Shown piece by piece: positions 1-11,587 of a stretch of 64,000 bases of DNA; the stretch's first letter is position 1, and each line of letters begins with the position of its first letter. Under the pieces are notes generated by a model. It searched no databases. It was not told the DNA's origin and worked only from the letters and a program-made list of their open reading frames with translations. The DNA is from Membranipora membranacea. Taxonomy: Eukaryota; Bryozoa; Gymnolaemata; Cheilostomatida; Membraniporidae. The stretch is taken from positions 31,000,001-31,064,000 of the forward strand of contig OU612065.1 in NCBI GenBank assembly GCA_914767715.1. The letters are read 5' to 3'. Both the position numbers and the translations under genes were made by a program.

Positions 1-440
1 TCTTTTTGGAGGGTTCAAATGCAAACATTTAAATGATATATATAATTAAAACCTTTTTTATCAGACACAAAACCTAAATCAAATCTCCGCTTTTGTCAAG
101 AGGATGGGCAAATGCAATCTCCGGTTTTTTGGCCATGCTCACCCGCCGTGATGAACCCCTGTGCATATAAAAACCGGGGGAACATCAAGGCAGGTCAGTT
201 CTTTTCGGAGAGCCCTCAGCAGCATATCACTCTGCAATATTTTGGTATTACTATTATTTTGGAGCGTATTACTTTTTTGGAGCATACTACGACTTACTGT
301 TTTGGAGTTGACCTATTCTGACCTTTTGCACAGGAAACTTTGACGGTATGATAGAGCATGGTTTATTTTTTACGATGACTGTTTAAACTTATTTCCACCA
401 TTTAATCAAAATAAAGTCTTATTTTAATGTCGAAAGGCAA
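1..440. other. Non-coding flank outside the inverted duplication
   Basis: No gene is recognisable. The two short open frames near 112-343 have no homologous copy elsewhere in the window and no family signature. The motif TTTTGGAG recurs loosely near 255-305. Homology with the right arm starts close to 440 and ends near 47,262 on the other side. Confidence 0.6.
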
Positions 441-1239
441 CTTCTTGAAATGCAATGACTGAAGTAAATGATAACTGGATCTGAGTATTTATTTAAATGC
501 AACTGGATATTGAAATCGGCGGGATCGCAATTATTGTAGTCATCTGCCTCATTTGCCTTCTGAGGCTATGATATTTCCTCAGTTCTATTCAGTCCTGAAC
601 ATATGCAGTTGACATAGTTATAGGATATCTTTATCTCACATTTATGTTATCAGCCTGCCTTAATCTCTGATCTGAATTCTGTCTTAGAATTATGTGCCAA
701 ATATCAAAAGACTTCTTGATTTAAACCAACTTTTTAACCACCATAAATCACTCACTTTTATTGTGAAACTGGGGCGGAGGGGCTTTCAATTAAACAAGCG
801 ATGCTTTTTAGTGCTAACTATCACTATCACTTTGCCCTTTTTGTCTTTCAATAAGACGCATTATTGTTCTCTAACCATTCAATCACAGTGTATATGGTTC
901 CATGAATGAGTGAGCAATCTTGGAACAAGACCTCTGTCTGATCTTGCTCACTCAAGCTAATGATTTTGGTAGAGTTGTATTGAAAGACCCACCATGTCAG
1001 GCATCATCACTTGAGAATAACTGGGACGTTTTATTGTACACAAAATCTGTGTTTTAGATTTGCCAGTAGTATGTTCACATGACTGTTTACCAAGTGACAG
1101 ACTTTTAGCTGCAGTACTAGCCCAGTTTTCATGTAACAAATTGAGATTTTCGTAAGTTTTTTTCAAAAGCTATTTCTGAAATTCATTGGGTTTATCAGAC
1201 TAATACTGAGGTAATACATAATATGTGTTCCAAGTTTCA

Positions 1240-2530
1240 GACCTCTAGCTATAGACTTCACTACTAGGTCCGGTTTTTCATGTATATTTAACCAATAAGC
1301 TTCTTCTGGATAACGAGAGCTTTATCTTTAATTTCTTTTGCCAACAAACTAATACTGAGTTGATACCTAGGTGTACCCAGTAACATACCTCTAGTTCACC
1401 ATGAGGTTCAGTTTTTCATGCCTATTTATCCGATAAACAAATGTTTTTAAAGCTTTTTCTGGATGACAAAAGCTTTTTCTCAAATTTCTTTTGTTATAAA
1501 CTCTAATACCTGGGTCAATACATATGTTTACCCAGTTTCATAGTGCTAGCTATAGTACATAACCATGAGGTCCAGTGTGTCATGTATATTTAACCCACAA
1601 GTAGATGTTTCAAAAGCTTTTTTTTTCAGAAAATTTGTGCTAATTGTGAAAATTTAAGCTTCTGGCTGATTTATTTTGCTATATCAACTGATACTATGCC
1701 ATTGACTATGTGTGGTGAGTTACAGCCAAAGTATATCACCATGAGCTTTTTTTGCAGATTCCTTTGCGTTTTCACCTATCACAATGCCATCGACTATGTG
1801 TGGTAAGTTACAGACCTCTAGCTACAGTACTTCACCATGAGGTCCAGTGGTGGTTCATATTTTCCCCGTTTCTACCCCGAAAAATGAAGTTTTCAGATCT
1901 ATTATTTGAAAAAAATTTTTTTTTTGAGATTTCTTTTGCTATATCAACTAATACTATGCCATGGACTACATGTGCAAAGTTGTGAACCTCTAGCCAAAGT
2001 ACATCACCATGAGGACCAGTTGTGGTCCAGTTTATTTCCCATTTTCACCCCGAAAAATGAGGTTTTCAGAGCTATTATTGAAACGAAAAACTTTTTCTTG
2101 AGATTTTGTTTGCTTTATCAACTAAAACTATGCCATTGTCTATGTGTGCTAAGCTACAGACCTCTAGCTATAGTAAATCGCCATGAGGTCCAGTGTGGTC
2201 CAGTTTTTTTCCTATTTTTACCCCAAAAAAATGAGGTTTTCAGTGCTATCATTCTGAAGAAAAAGCTTTTTTAGAAATTTTCTTTGCTATATCAACTAAT
2301 ACCATTGCATTGTCTATGTTTGCTAAGTTACAGACCTCTAGCTATAGTACACCACCATGAGGTCCAGTTGTGGTCCAGTTTTTTCCCAATTTTCACCCCG
2401 AAAAATGAGGTTTTCCGAGTTATTATGAAATTTTTTTTTCTATATCCACTAATACTATGCCATGGACTAAATGTGCAAATTTTTTTAACTCTAGCTATAG
2501 TACATCACCATGAAGTCCAGTTGTGGTGAA
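1240..2530 (+). repeat. Satellite array, ~174-bp unit, left block
   Basis: A landmark reading CACCATGAGGTCCAG recurs near 1833, 2007, 2180, 2353 and 2507, about 173-174 bases apart. More diverged copies continue back to about 1240. Each unit also contains a TAGCTATAGTA-type motif, a CCCATTTTCACCCC stretch and an AATACTATGCCAT stretch. The small open frames here are by-products of the repeat. The same satellite lies inverted at 45,185-46,600 and again at 47,600-55,068. Confidence 0.85.
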
Positions 2531-2539
2531 TTTGTATTG

Positions 2540-2625
2540 TGTTCGATTTTGCATGTGGTCCATTTTGCATGTGGTCCATTTGTCCTGTGGTCCATTTGTC
2601 TTGCAGTCCTTTTGTCATAGAACCG
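2540..2625 (+). repeat. 16-18 bp minisatellite at the satellite edge
   Basis: Four or five tandem copies of a unit like TGTGGTCCATTTTGCA or TGTGGTCCATTTGTCC follow the last satellite monomer. The mirrored copy is at about 45,100-45,185, and a third, longer copy is at 48,770-48,880. From 2630 to 3181 there is no coding content, only the CLCA 3' flank with its poly(A) signal. Confidence 0.75.
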
Positions 2626-3181
2626 AATGAAAGGACACAATTTCTACTCCAAACATCAATCATTCATTTGGATTTAACTATGGCTTGTTATTCCAGACAT
2701 GAAGGAATTGAGCATCCGATAACTCAGGGTTTATAAGTAGAAAAACATCAAACCACTAACAACTGCTACACAAAGTCTCGAATTACAATTACAAGCTCGA
2801 TATAGAAATTATGGAGGTGTCAACTCAAAATGGAACTTGAAATAAGAAACTAAGAAATATTTCATGATGTGCAGAACCTGATCATTAAAAGACAGTACAT
2901 AACAAAAGAGATACTGTGTAATATATACACAGAATACTTATGCAATGAAAAGAGGTGAAGTTACTATTTGCTACTCAGACTGCACAAATTTGGTTTCTCC
3001 AGGCACAAATAAGTCACCAGTTTAGAAAGTGCAACATTTATATCAAAAAACTATCTAAGATTAAGTTGAAGCGACATGTTTGATGAGATTCACACATCCG
3101 TAAAAACTTGATTTCATCAAGAAAATGTGAGTGAAGTGATTATTTTTATTCGAGTCAATGCAGAAGAGCACACGTTACGTT

Positions 3182-6100
3182 CTAAGATATCCAGCGTAAA
3201 TGTGTGTACACGGAAATTAGTCTGAACATAGCTTTTTTAATCACTAAGAGCTTTAATGGTTTGATGCGGTTTTTTGGCAGTTTTACACTTTGCAGCTTTG
3301 GAAAAGCATTATGTGGAGGTGGCTCTGAGGCTATTTCTTCTTCAGCATTGAAATAAGCAGGCCTAAAACCAACAAAGAAAACAGAAAGAAATGGTTACCA
3401 AGTTACGACTACATTTGGTGTTCAAATGACTTTTTGAGTACAGAAAAATGACTGTCTCATATAGAAACATAGTTGTTTCATTAGAAACTTCAGAAAATCT
3501 CTTTGTATCACACTAAAGTTTCAATGCTTGCTCAAACACTTAATATTGTATACCTTGCATTATCAACCTTGTGCATATTAAATATTGTAAACATGATCAA
3601 ATGTGCTCTCCGTAGTTTTGATCAGTAAATATAACAAATAAAGTTAGTACATAACATTTGTTATTCTGATACATAACAAAACCACAGCAAAAAAATATTC
3701 TATGTCAACTAAGACGTGTTTAGAATTTATCGTCCAGTAACACTTTTGACAGTTTCTGCTCTCAAAATGCTCAATAAAATAACAAGTTTAGAATGTAGGC
3801 GCTCTAGGCAGGTAGGAGAAGATAACTTACTCAATGACTGCAGCTGACTCTCCAGGATGAACTTTTGCATTTTTAGTCTTAACGAAGTAAAATGTAATCA
3901 CTTTGGCAACCAGAGCCACCAGCCAAACAGTGGTCATGATGCCGACGAGTAGCAAAGTTTGACCTTGCAGAGCAGTTGATGGCGCAGCTTCTGTTGTTCG
4001 AACAGAGATGCTAGACCCAATGCTTGTGATGTTTTGGGGAGAAGAAGAAGTTGTAGCAGTTGTTGAGGTTGAAGGGCTGTGTTTTGGTAATGTTGTAGAT
4101 GATGGCGCTAGAGAGGTTGATGATGTAGAAGGTGCATCTGATCCAGCGGCTAGAGCTGCGAGGAGAGCTTCTAACATCAATAGAACTGGGTCATCTGATT
4201 TCAGGTTTGACACTCCAACCAACACATGTAAAACAACAAAAACTCAATAATGAGGTCAAAAAAACTATAGAAACAAGTTCAATCCAAAAAAATTGAGATT
4301 AAATGCCCTTATCTGGCTCATGATTGTGTTGCGCTGAAGATTGGTCAGGTATTAGGATGTTGCCCAATATAAACATGAGGTTTCAATTACAATAATGCAT
4401 GTATGTTCAAATTTTTGTACACAAGCTATTGAATTGATTGTTTAGTTCAACATACTGGAAACTCGAGCGAAGACGGATCCACAAATGAAGCTGAGACAGC
4501 ATCAGACCAGTGTCCGCTACTACCAGCATCCTCCCATGCTCGTATCCTGAAGAAATAGGAGTTTATTGTGTTATTGAGTTGACCTGTATAAAACAGACAA
4601 TGAAATAACGTGCGGTCATTTTTGCTATAATTGTTCATGTTTTTGATGACCTAACTAAACAATGACCTCCGATAGATGTATTTTAGATGAGATACACATC
4701 AGAAAGCAAACGCAACCCCAACCGTTAAGCTGTTTAGGTTTACTCATACTTGGCAATATTTACACAGAATTAAACAATATCTAAATAGATTTGATTGATT
4801 GACTATGATGTATCCATACCTGCATCGATTACTGCTTCCATGAGGTCTCCAACCTGTGCTGATTGTAACTACTCCAAACAGTATAGATGTGAAGCCTTGA
4901 TTAGCTTGGTTAGAGAACTCGAATTCATATGCTAGCTCTGTAAAATGATTGAGTTCAGTAAGACATGGTGTCACCCTTATTTTGAAAATCAACTGTGGTT
5001 GTATTCAAATTATGAAATTCCATCATATGAAAATGTGTTCAATGCCAAGACCTTGATTGACTTCAATTCATTCAAATCTTGCTGCCGACAGGTAAACCAA
5101 TGTTGATTCATGCTGACAGAAGCTAAATATAAATATTTAAAAGTTTTTTCTTGCAGAGACAGCCAACATCCTGCTCTTTATAGGAAGTTTTGCTGTGTTT
5201 GTATCATTCATGTCACTAGAGCTGTTTTTGAGGTAGATAGAGAAAATTTGAACACTATCAATGCTCCAATTAATCAACTCACAAACATTATAGTTGAGCG
5301 ATGAATGAAAATAAGTTGTTCCTTGATCTTACCCTAGCAGATCTTACATAGTAATGTTCCAGTATCAAAAACAGTTTAGGTGCTCCTAACTAAGTTTCGT
5401 ACCTGATCAATTAGAGTTGAAGCCCATGCTAAATCAATCATCCCCAGGCATACTCCATGTAACTGTAAATGTTTGATTTTCTTGTAGTGCAGCAGTGAGA
5501 CTAAAATCTGATAGTCGCCCTGGTGGTATCTGATCAGAGCTGCCATTGACAAAATTTCCAACAGCCAGGTAGCCTCCTTCAAGTAGAGTTCAAACGCATT
5601 GTTTATTTTTGAGTGTAAAATTATGGAGATTGACCAAAAATGTGGCATGTCTTTGTTATCTAGTAGATGGGACATGGCTATGGCATAGGATTTAGAGAAT
5701 CAATACTGATTTGTAGAATTTGCAGAATTCAGTTTAGATCGCAGCAAAAGTCATAGATATTAGGTAGAATATGCCTAGGTTTCTGGATGGTTTTATTCTA
5801 CATTGATGATTGAGAGAATTTTACACCACCAATACAGATTTATTCTTTGGTTGACCAATTAAAAACTATTTCTTTTTATTTTATTAGGAATTGGCCTCAC
5901 AAAAGCAGGCAAGAAACTGAACCTCAAATTCTCAATTTCTTGTTAACACCAAATCGTGAAAATTCAAATTCCTCTTGCCCTCTCACAATAGGCCTTGGCT
6001 TTGATGAAAAGATATGGATAAGAAAAGAGAGACAGCCAATCATGATGGACCAGAATTATTTGAACTTCATTGGAAGCTCTAATATAACCTGTTGTTGTAG

Positions 6101-7092
6101 TATCATGATATTTTACCTAAAACTACTTGCTGAATTTCTCCGATTGGTAAAGTAGATATCTTTCTTCGTTTCAACTCTTCTGAATCAGATTTTGGGATTG
6201 AGCCCTCACCAGACTTAAAAACCTGAGGGATACACTCAAAAAGAAACTGATATTAGTGTCTGATTTTTGACATCGCGTTTATTCATTTCAGAAAAGCACC
6301 AAATGATTAAAAATTGATAAACCAAATAATGTGTTCATTACATGGTATCTTTTTTATCCGAAAAATAGTTTTAGCTATGAATTCCTCACAAGTCTATGAA
6401 TCGCAAATTAAGGGTGTTTTAGGAGTTTTATACTCATGTCTAATGAGAAGACAACTTAACCATTAGTGAGCTAAATTTGCCTTCGCTGTTTGTGATAAAA
6501 TTTAGTACTTCTTGCCGTGGTTAAATCTGTGGTATCTTGGGTGGCTCTTTCTGTCAACTATAACAATCATGTTAATAATAAGCGAACATCTAAAGTTGAA
6601 ATCATCGCATCCCTATTAGTTACACCTTCGGGACATTAGTTGCACCGCATACGTTGAGCAAGCCTTGGATTATGATTTCCTAGTTTATCAGTAGCAGAAT
6701 TGGACAATAAGGAAACCTTGTTGCTCATTTGAACAGGAGTTCTTTGAATGTAAAATATTCTAGATAATCACTGTTCTTCAGTGTCAAGGTTTCATTAGAA
6801 GATTGAAGATATGGATTGCTGTAAACGGGATTCTGCCACAAGGTTTTGGTGTGAGCCGCACTTTTCAAAGTTTGCATAGCATAATAATAAAGAACTGGTG
6901 AGACAAGCAACAAACAGGACTGTTTGGAATGGAAATGAATCTGATCTGAAAGGTTCGCTAGCTCCACTTGCCATTCTAATACTGAGATTGTGTCTTTTAT
7001 AGAAAGAAGTCCTACCCATTATAACCACATCCGTAGTAATCTCCAGTGTCTGGATCAGTATCTCTGTCACAATCATCATCATCAGGGTCAGG
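3182..7092 (-). pseudogene. CLCA-family gene, 3' fragment (left copy)
   Basis: This is the C-terminal part of a calcium-activated chloride channel regulator, a secreted or membrane-anchored protein family. Exons on the minus strand are 7016-7092 (acidic, poorly assigned), 6127-6222, 5950-5998 (PRPIVRGQEEFEFSRF), 5403-5574 (fibronectin-III-like, IPPGRLSDF then TWSMPGDD), 4820-4937, 4456-4546 (IRAWEDAGSSGHWSDAV), 3831-4225 (Ser/Thr-rich stalk plus one membrane helix) and 3245-3362. Phases agree from 6222 to the end. The PPG..SDF, PGDD and AW(D/E)DAG blocks match human CLCA order. The signal peptide, metalloprotease and VWA domains are missing. Defects: two in-frame TGA codons after PGDD, the acceptor of the stalk exon is AT instead of AG, and the stop is changed to TTA, adding 21 residues to a TAG at 3182-3184. 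The poly(A) signal is 3145-3150. The family call is firm; its status as a pseudogene is inferred. Confidence 0.85.
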
Positions 7093-7139
7093 CTGTCAAA
7101 TATGAACAATGAAGAATGTACCATTGGCAATTATTTGTT

Positions 7140-8005
7140 TTGTTTATGCAGGCAATCTCTTAACTTGATTTTAGTATAACTTCAGACGATCATAAGTTAC
7201 ATGGTACAGGGTACAGGGTATATTCATCCTTTAGATAAGCAATCCTTGGATGGAATTGGTTCAGGGATAGCACTGTATGATTTATTTTGTAACAATGAGT
7301 ATAATGAGTCCAATGATGCCCCATTAAACTCACAATCCATCATCATTGGATAATGGTGATGTATTCGGAGAGTATTAAAGTAATGACAGTTTCATCTAGA
7401 AATAACAAATAGGAATGGATTAACAGCCTCAGATACACAATGACAGAGTCTACATCCTAGAACTTTTTGCAAATAAATATTCATTTGTTATGATGTCACA
7501 GATATATAGACGGCTCAGTATGGATTGGAAGCAATAGATGAGAATATATATTATTCACACACAGAGGATGGTAAAAGTAACATAAGGTAAACTTTTAGGA
7601 TGTGTACAGTTCTCGGATTGAAATACTATTTATGCCTATGCAGAACAAGTTTCAATGTCCCCAGTTGAAGAAATAGGAAACAACACTTGAAATATTTTAA
7701 TGATCATTGAAAATCTGAAGCAGTAACTAATGTAAGCTTACAGACAGCTACTATTAAAAGGCATGCAAAAATAAGAGCATTAAGCCATGATTAAGGGGCT
7801 TGATGTTTTTCTTTCTGAAATCTGTACTCTTAGATAGAAGAACGGATGATAAAATGATCACTGGAATGTGCACACTGACGATTGTAACTACTTTTTTATT
7901 TAGGCAAACCTCCAACCGAGCAACCTGACAAATGGCAATTCTTGGATTGGTGTGATTCTTGGGTAGCACTTTCTGAACATAGTTAATTTGCACAGAGATA
8001 CAGAG
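7140..8005 (+). repeat. Unit 0: remnant of the tandem unit
   Basis: This joins the CLCA copy to the array. It keeps the short conserved minus-strand frame (about 7230-7350) and then jumps near 7610 directly to the segment that lies beyond the peptide gene in full units. The peptide gene and its upstream frame are therefore deleted. A decayed copy of the peptide exon 1 remains at about 7735-7858 on the minus strand. Confidence 0.75.
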
Positions 8006-8094
8006 CCTTCTGGTAGTCAAAAATTTAGATTGGCAAAATTACTTTCATGTACCTTGACCTTCACAAATTGTCTTCTGTAGTTAACTTAGGACTC

Positions 8095-8300
8095 CATCAA
8101 AAGACAGGCATCACTGGTAATTCCATTAAACACTAAAACATCACTTTAACTATTTCTCTATAATTTAAATTTGAATAAAAACACTCATCAGGCGAAGCGA
8201 GCTGAGCGACAACTACAATTTGTGATTTTTTTATAATTTTCGTTTGATTGAAGGTTTTAGTTAGCTGATCAAATCAATAGAATATTCATAGATCATCAAA
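8095..8300. mobile_element. 192-bp insertion with CATCAAA duplication, unit 1 only
   Basis: At this point all other units read straight through (ACTTCATCAAAGTCATTCC). Unit 1 has an extra 192 bases, 8102-8293, bounded by direct repeats CATCAAA at 8095-8101 and 8294-8300. This is what a target-site duplication looks like. No open frame and no clear terminal inverted repeat are visible, so the class is unknown. Confidence 0.65.
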
Positions 8301-8907
8301 GTCATTCCTGTCATAGTTTAGAAGATTGATGTAGAAAACTTTCTGTTGAGATAATTTTATTAAGTTGAGATACTGCACAATATTATCCATACACAGTAGA
8401 GCGGCTAATCAAAAAATGTGTCTGTGATGTTGCCAGCTATATCAACTTGTTCAGGAGTCACATAACTGATGGTTGATCAGGCTTACAACCTAAAATACAA
8501 TGCTTTCAATAAATTGAATAAAAGCTTAAAAACTTAATTCAATAAACCGATCCTGCTAAGTTGGGAGACTAATTTGCCCCTTGTGTGTAAAAACAGAAAA
8601 TTATAAATCATTGGAAGATGAAACACTGGACAATGTATGGGTATGTTGTTCAATTGTAGAACCGCTGGAAAAAAATTATGTTTGAAATTTTCTAGCTCTT
8701 ATTTTTTGGCATGCAAAAGTATTTTATAACTCTCCCTCTTCCTCTCCCTCTAGATTGAAAAGTAAGGGGTTTGATACTGTCCAAAACAGGATCCTTGAAT
8801 TATGTTGACTGATAGCTGAACTTTTGTTTATGTAGGCAATCTGTTAAGTTGATTTTAATATAACCTCAGATGATCATAAGTTACATGGTACAGGGTACAG
8901 GGTATAT

Positions 8908-9030
8908 TCATCCTTTAGATAAGCAATCCTTGGATGGATTTGGTTCAGGGATAGCACTGTCTGATTTATGTTGTAACAATGAGTATAATGAGTCCAATGA
9001 TGCCCCATTAAACTCACAATCCATCATCAT
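8908..9030 (-). CDS. Conserved 40-codon frame, possible lost CLCA-side exon
   Basis: The frame reads MMDCEFNGASLDSLYSLL and ends with a TGA after DCLSKG. It is kept in every unit, complete or broken (for example near 7230-7350, 13,800-13,925, 18,600-18,720, 23,845-23,960, 28,725-28,840 and 40,390-40,520), usually with one or two replacements. In unit 0 and in unit G it lies directly upstream of the first CLCA exon on the same strand, so it may be part of the duplicated CLCA flank. No family is recognised and no clear splice donor was found. It may be chance open sequence in a repeat. Confidence 0.25.
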   Translation of the reverse strand: MMMDCEFNGASLDSLYSLLQHKSDSAIPEPNPSKDCLSKG

Positions 9031-9691
9031 TGGATAATGGTGATGTATTCGGAGAGTATTAAAGTAATGACAGTTTCATCTAGAAATAACAATTATGGAA
9101 GGATTAACAGCCTCAGATACGCAATGACAGAGTGTACATCCTAGAACTTTTTGCAAATAAATATCCATTTGATATGAAGTCACAGAAAGATAGACGGCTC
9201 AGTATGGATTGGAAGCAATAGATGAGAATATATATTTATTCACACACAGAGGATGGTAAAAGTAACATAAGGATAACTTTTAGGACGTGTGGATTTTTTC
9301 ACAGAGACATTAAATGAACGTTTTTGACCGAGTGCTGGTATTCTCTCTCAAGATATTCATTCATAAAAAGATGACTCTATTAAATAGCTTTTTAATCTTT
9401 GGACCTCAGTGTGACACCCATGTTTTCTATTCCAATTTACTGAGTATTGTATTGAGTATTGATACCAAGAAGTGATGCTGTACTATCCAGTGATTCGATT
9501 AGCAGCCAAGATTATGTACTGAAAATAACTGTAGACTTCCCATAGAATCAAATATAGAAGCCTAACAACCATTATATTGCCGTTTTTTCATTTATTATTG
9601 GCAATTTTTTGCTTAACCCTAACTCATTAATTTCAGACGCAAATTTTAGATTGCAAAATCTTGAGGACAAGTCAGTTACATACATGTTTGT

Positions 9692-9943
9692 GTGTTCTAC
9701 AATTGTTTGACATTCAATTCAACTATCATGAATTATGACAAACATTGGGCATTATTATATGCTGACACCCTGATCATGGGTATGAAAGTGTACTTCATCA
9801 ATTCCGTCCACTTCCACAATGCCCTTTATGCTGTATTACCAGCAGAAGAAGATCTGAATATACCCTCTACCAAGCAGCTGTACGACAATCTGAAGTTATA
9901 TTTAGATCCTACCACAAAGTTTGCCTACGTAAATTCAGTCTAA
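9692..9943 (+). CDS. Conserved 83-codon frame upstream of peptide gene, copy 1
   Basis: The frame is open from at least 9677, after a possible acceptor ending AAGTCAG at 9675, and the apparent first codon at 9692 is GTG. It is better read as a last exon than as a complete gene. It contains LLYADTLIMGMKVYFINSV and ends FAYVNSV followed by TAA. AATAAA lies 4 bases after the stop and the TATA box of the peptide gene starts 54 bases after it. Six copies exist with few replacements and, in the five full copies, no stops, which suggests selection or recent spread. No family is recognised. An upstream exon was not identified. Confidence 0.45.
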   Translation: MFYNCLTFNSTIMNYDKHWALLYADTLIMGMKVYFINSVHFHNALYAVLPAEEDLNIPSTKQLYDNLKLYLDPTTKFAYVNSV

Positions 9944-9996
9944 TCAATAAAAATATTACTATAAAATACGGTATCCAAGGATCCTGTTTGGCACAG

Positions 9997-10004
9997 TATA
10001 TAAA
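9997..10004 (+). promoter_or_regulatory. TATA box of peptide gene 1
   Basis: TATATAAA lies 87 bases upstream of the start codon and is conserved in all five intact genes. The stretch from about 10,030 to the ATG, containing TTCTTCTATCTAAG, is the likely 5' leader. Confidence 0.75.
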
Positions 10005-10090
10005 CTTCTTACTTTTCCACTGATATCAGAAATCCATTCTTCTATCTAAGTGTACAGAACCAAGAAAGAGAGACATCAAACTACTTCACT

Positions 10091-10791
10091 ATGGCTCGCT
10101 TCATCGCACTTCTATTTGTTTACCTTGCAATGGTAGCTGTTGGTAAGCATATGCAAGATCATTAATTGAAGTTTTGAATTTCTATTCGAAGTTTTCTGCT
10201 ATATTTCCAACGAATATTGATACATATTCGATAAATATATACAGCTAAAATCACTTGATAAATAAATAACCTCGAATTTTCACTCACATTCACAGACCAA
10301 CAGTGAATTCTGATATATCCTGTGGAACTAAATGTTGTTGAGTTGTTCATTTACTGATAAGGTATGGAGTTACTATCACAACGTTTCAAAATTTGTTTCA
10401 TATATGTTAACAGTTGCCAGTACTCGCAGGAACAAACTCTGCAAAGACCTAAATACCCACGGAGGAGAGCAATGTGTGCGCGATGTAGACTGCAAACCTC
10501 AGACGTACGGCAGGAAGAACACACATTGCTGCCAGAGCTGTAAACCTCGAGTCTGCATGCCAAAATCTAAGTGCTAGTAAGTATTATTGTATTATCATAT
10601 CTAGCAGTTCTGCAGTAGAACTGTATGCCCGGTGCTGTTTCTTGTTATTTCTTCTATTGAATAATGAATGCCATTCTCAAAATCGGGAGGCATATTATGT
10701 CATTAAAGTTATACATATTAGGTTACTTGAGATTATATAAAGCATTTCTTTCAAATCTTCAATTTATGACTTGCATTTAATGTATTTTAGA
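10091..10791 (+). CDS. Eight-cysteine secreted cationic peptide, gene 1
   Basis: Two coding exons encode a 71-residue precursor. Exon 1 (10,091-10,142) gives a hydrophobic signal peptide starting MARFIALL. The intron has GTAAGC and a TTAACAG acceptor. Exon 2 (10,414-10,576) gives a basic peptide (about 12 Lys/Arg against 4 acidic residues) with cysteine pattern C-X10-C-X5-C-X11-CC-X2-C-X4-C-X5-C. The stop straddles a junction: TA closes exon 2 at a GTAAGT donor and A opens exon 3 at 10,791. The unspliced reading also stops at once (TAG). Exon 3 is 3' UTR with AATAAA at 10,907 and 10,911. The pattern resembles antimicrobial or venom peptides; it is not WAP (a cysteine before the CC is missing) and not ShK. 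Function unknown. This copy alone has Arg instead of Trp between the third cysteine and the CC pair. Confidence 0.85.
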
Positions 10792-10906
10792 TGATGTTCG
10801 GAGAATCATCAGATAGCTGATTCCAACTCTCTGGCCTGACATCAATGAGAAAATGTGGTGAATTAAAACGATTCTGTTCACGATCATGTTTTCTTTCAAT
10901 TTATGA

Positions 10907-10916
10907 AATAAATAAA
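10907..10916 (+). terminator. Poly(A) signals of peptide gene 1
   Basis: Two overlapping AATAAA hexamers follow exon 3, with a GT-containing stretch (AGTCATGTGAAC) just downstream. The same arrangement is at 15,797-15,806 (gene 2), 26,833-26,842 (gene D, minus), 31,733-31,742 (gene E, minus) and 36,620-36,629 (gene F, minus). Confidence 0.7.
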
Positions 10917-11587
10917 GTCATGTGAACTAAAACACTTTGGTGACTTTGGTGATCCCGTCTTTTTCTACATCTACATCAGCACAACTGTTAAGGACGTTAG
11001 CGTTACAAGACAAATTAACCACCCAACTTGCTTCAGTACAATAAACCGATATCATCATAGAAACAAAATAAGGAAGCTTAAATACGACATTAGCGCAATG
11101 AGTCGTAATGGCATCCAATCACTTCCATTTAAAGAAATCGAAACAGTGATGTCCTATAGCGACGGACAAGTTTGTTTTTGGACATTGTTTTGTGAATTCT
11201 CATTAATACTGATCGATCTAAATGGGGTCCATTTTTCATATGCCAAATCAATTGCAGAAATATTGCCAGCTAAAATATTTAATTGTCAGTTTCTCCGCCG
11301 AATTTATTGATATTTTTTTCCAAGCGTATATCCTTTCTGTGCAAGGGGCTATAATGATGTCTAATTTTAATACCCCTCCTCCATCGAAAAAATCGATAAC
11401 TTAAACAACATGGGTCCAAGTTAGTTTCTCATGTGTGTCACGATCCACTCATATAACCACCTGCTGGGGATCACATTGTGGCGCTAATCATTTCAGCATC
11501 ACGATTCAAATTAACTGATAGGGTTGTTGGCTATGCGAGAGAGGGATTGTGTGTCTCTTTCGATTCGATTCATAGTCTCTATGCGGC

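Noticed and set aside
1752-2529. Frames repeating LCHCLCVLSYRPLAIV in the satellite, also in 45.5-46.1 and 48.0-49.1 kb
   Set aside because: They follow the ~174-bp repeat period and occur on satellite DNA only. Not genes.
9692-9943. The upstream frame as part of the CLCA gene
   Set aside because: It is on the opposite strand to the CLCA fragments and matches no CLCA domain I know.
10091-10576. Assignment of the peptide to the WAP, ShK or macin families
   Set aside because: Cysteine number or spacing does not fit any of them, so no family name is given.
10332-10577. An 81-codon frame starting MLLSCSF as the complete peptide gene
   Set aside because: Its N-terminal part is intron 1. The spliced form with the MARFIALL exon has a signal peptide, TATA spacing and consistent phase in five copies.
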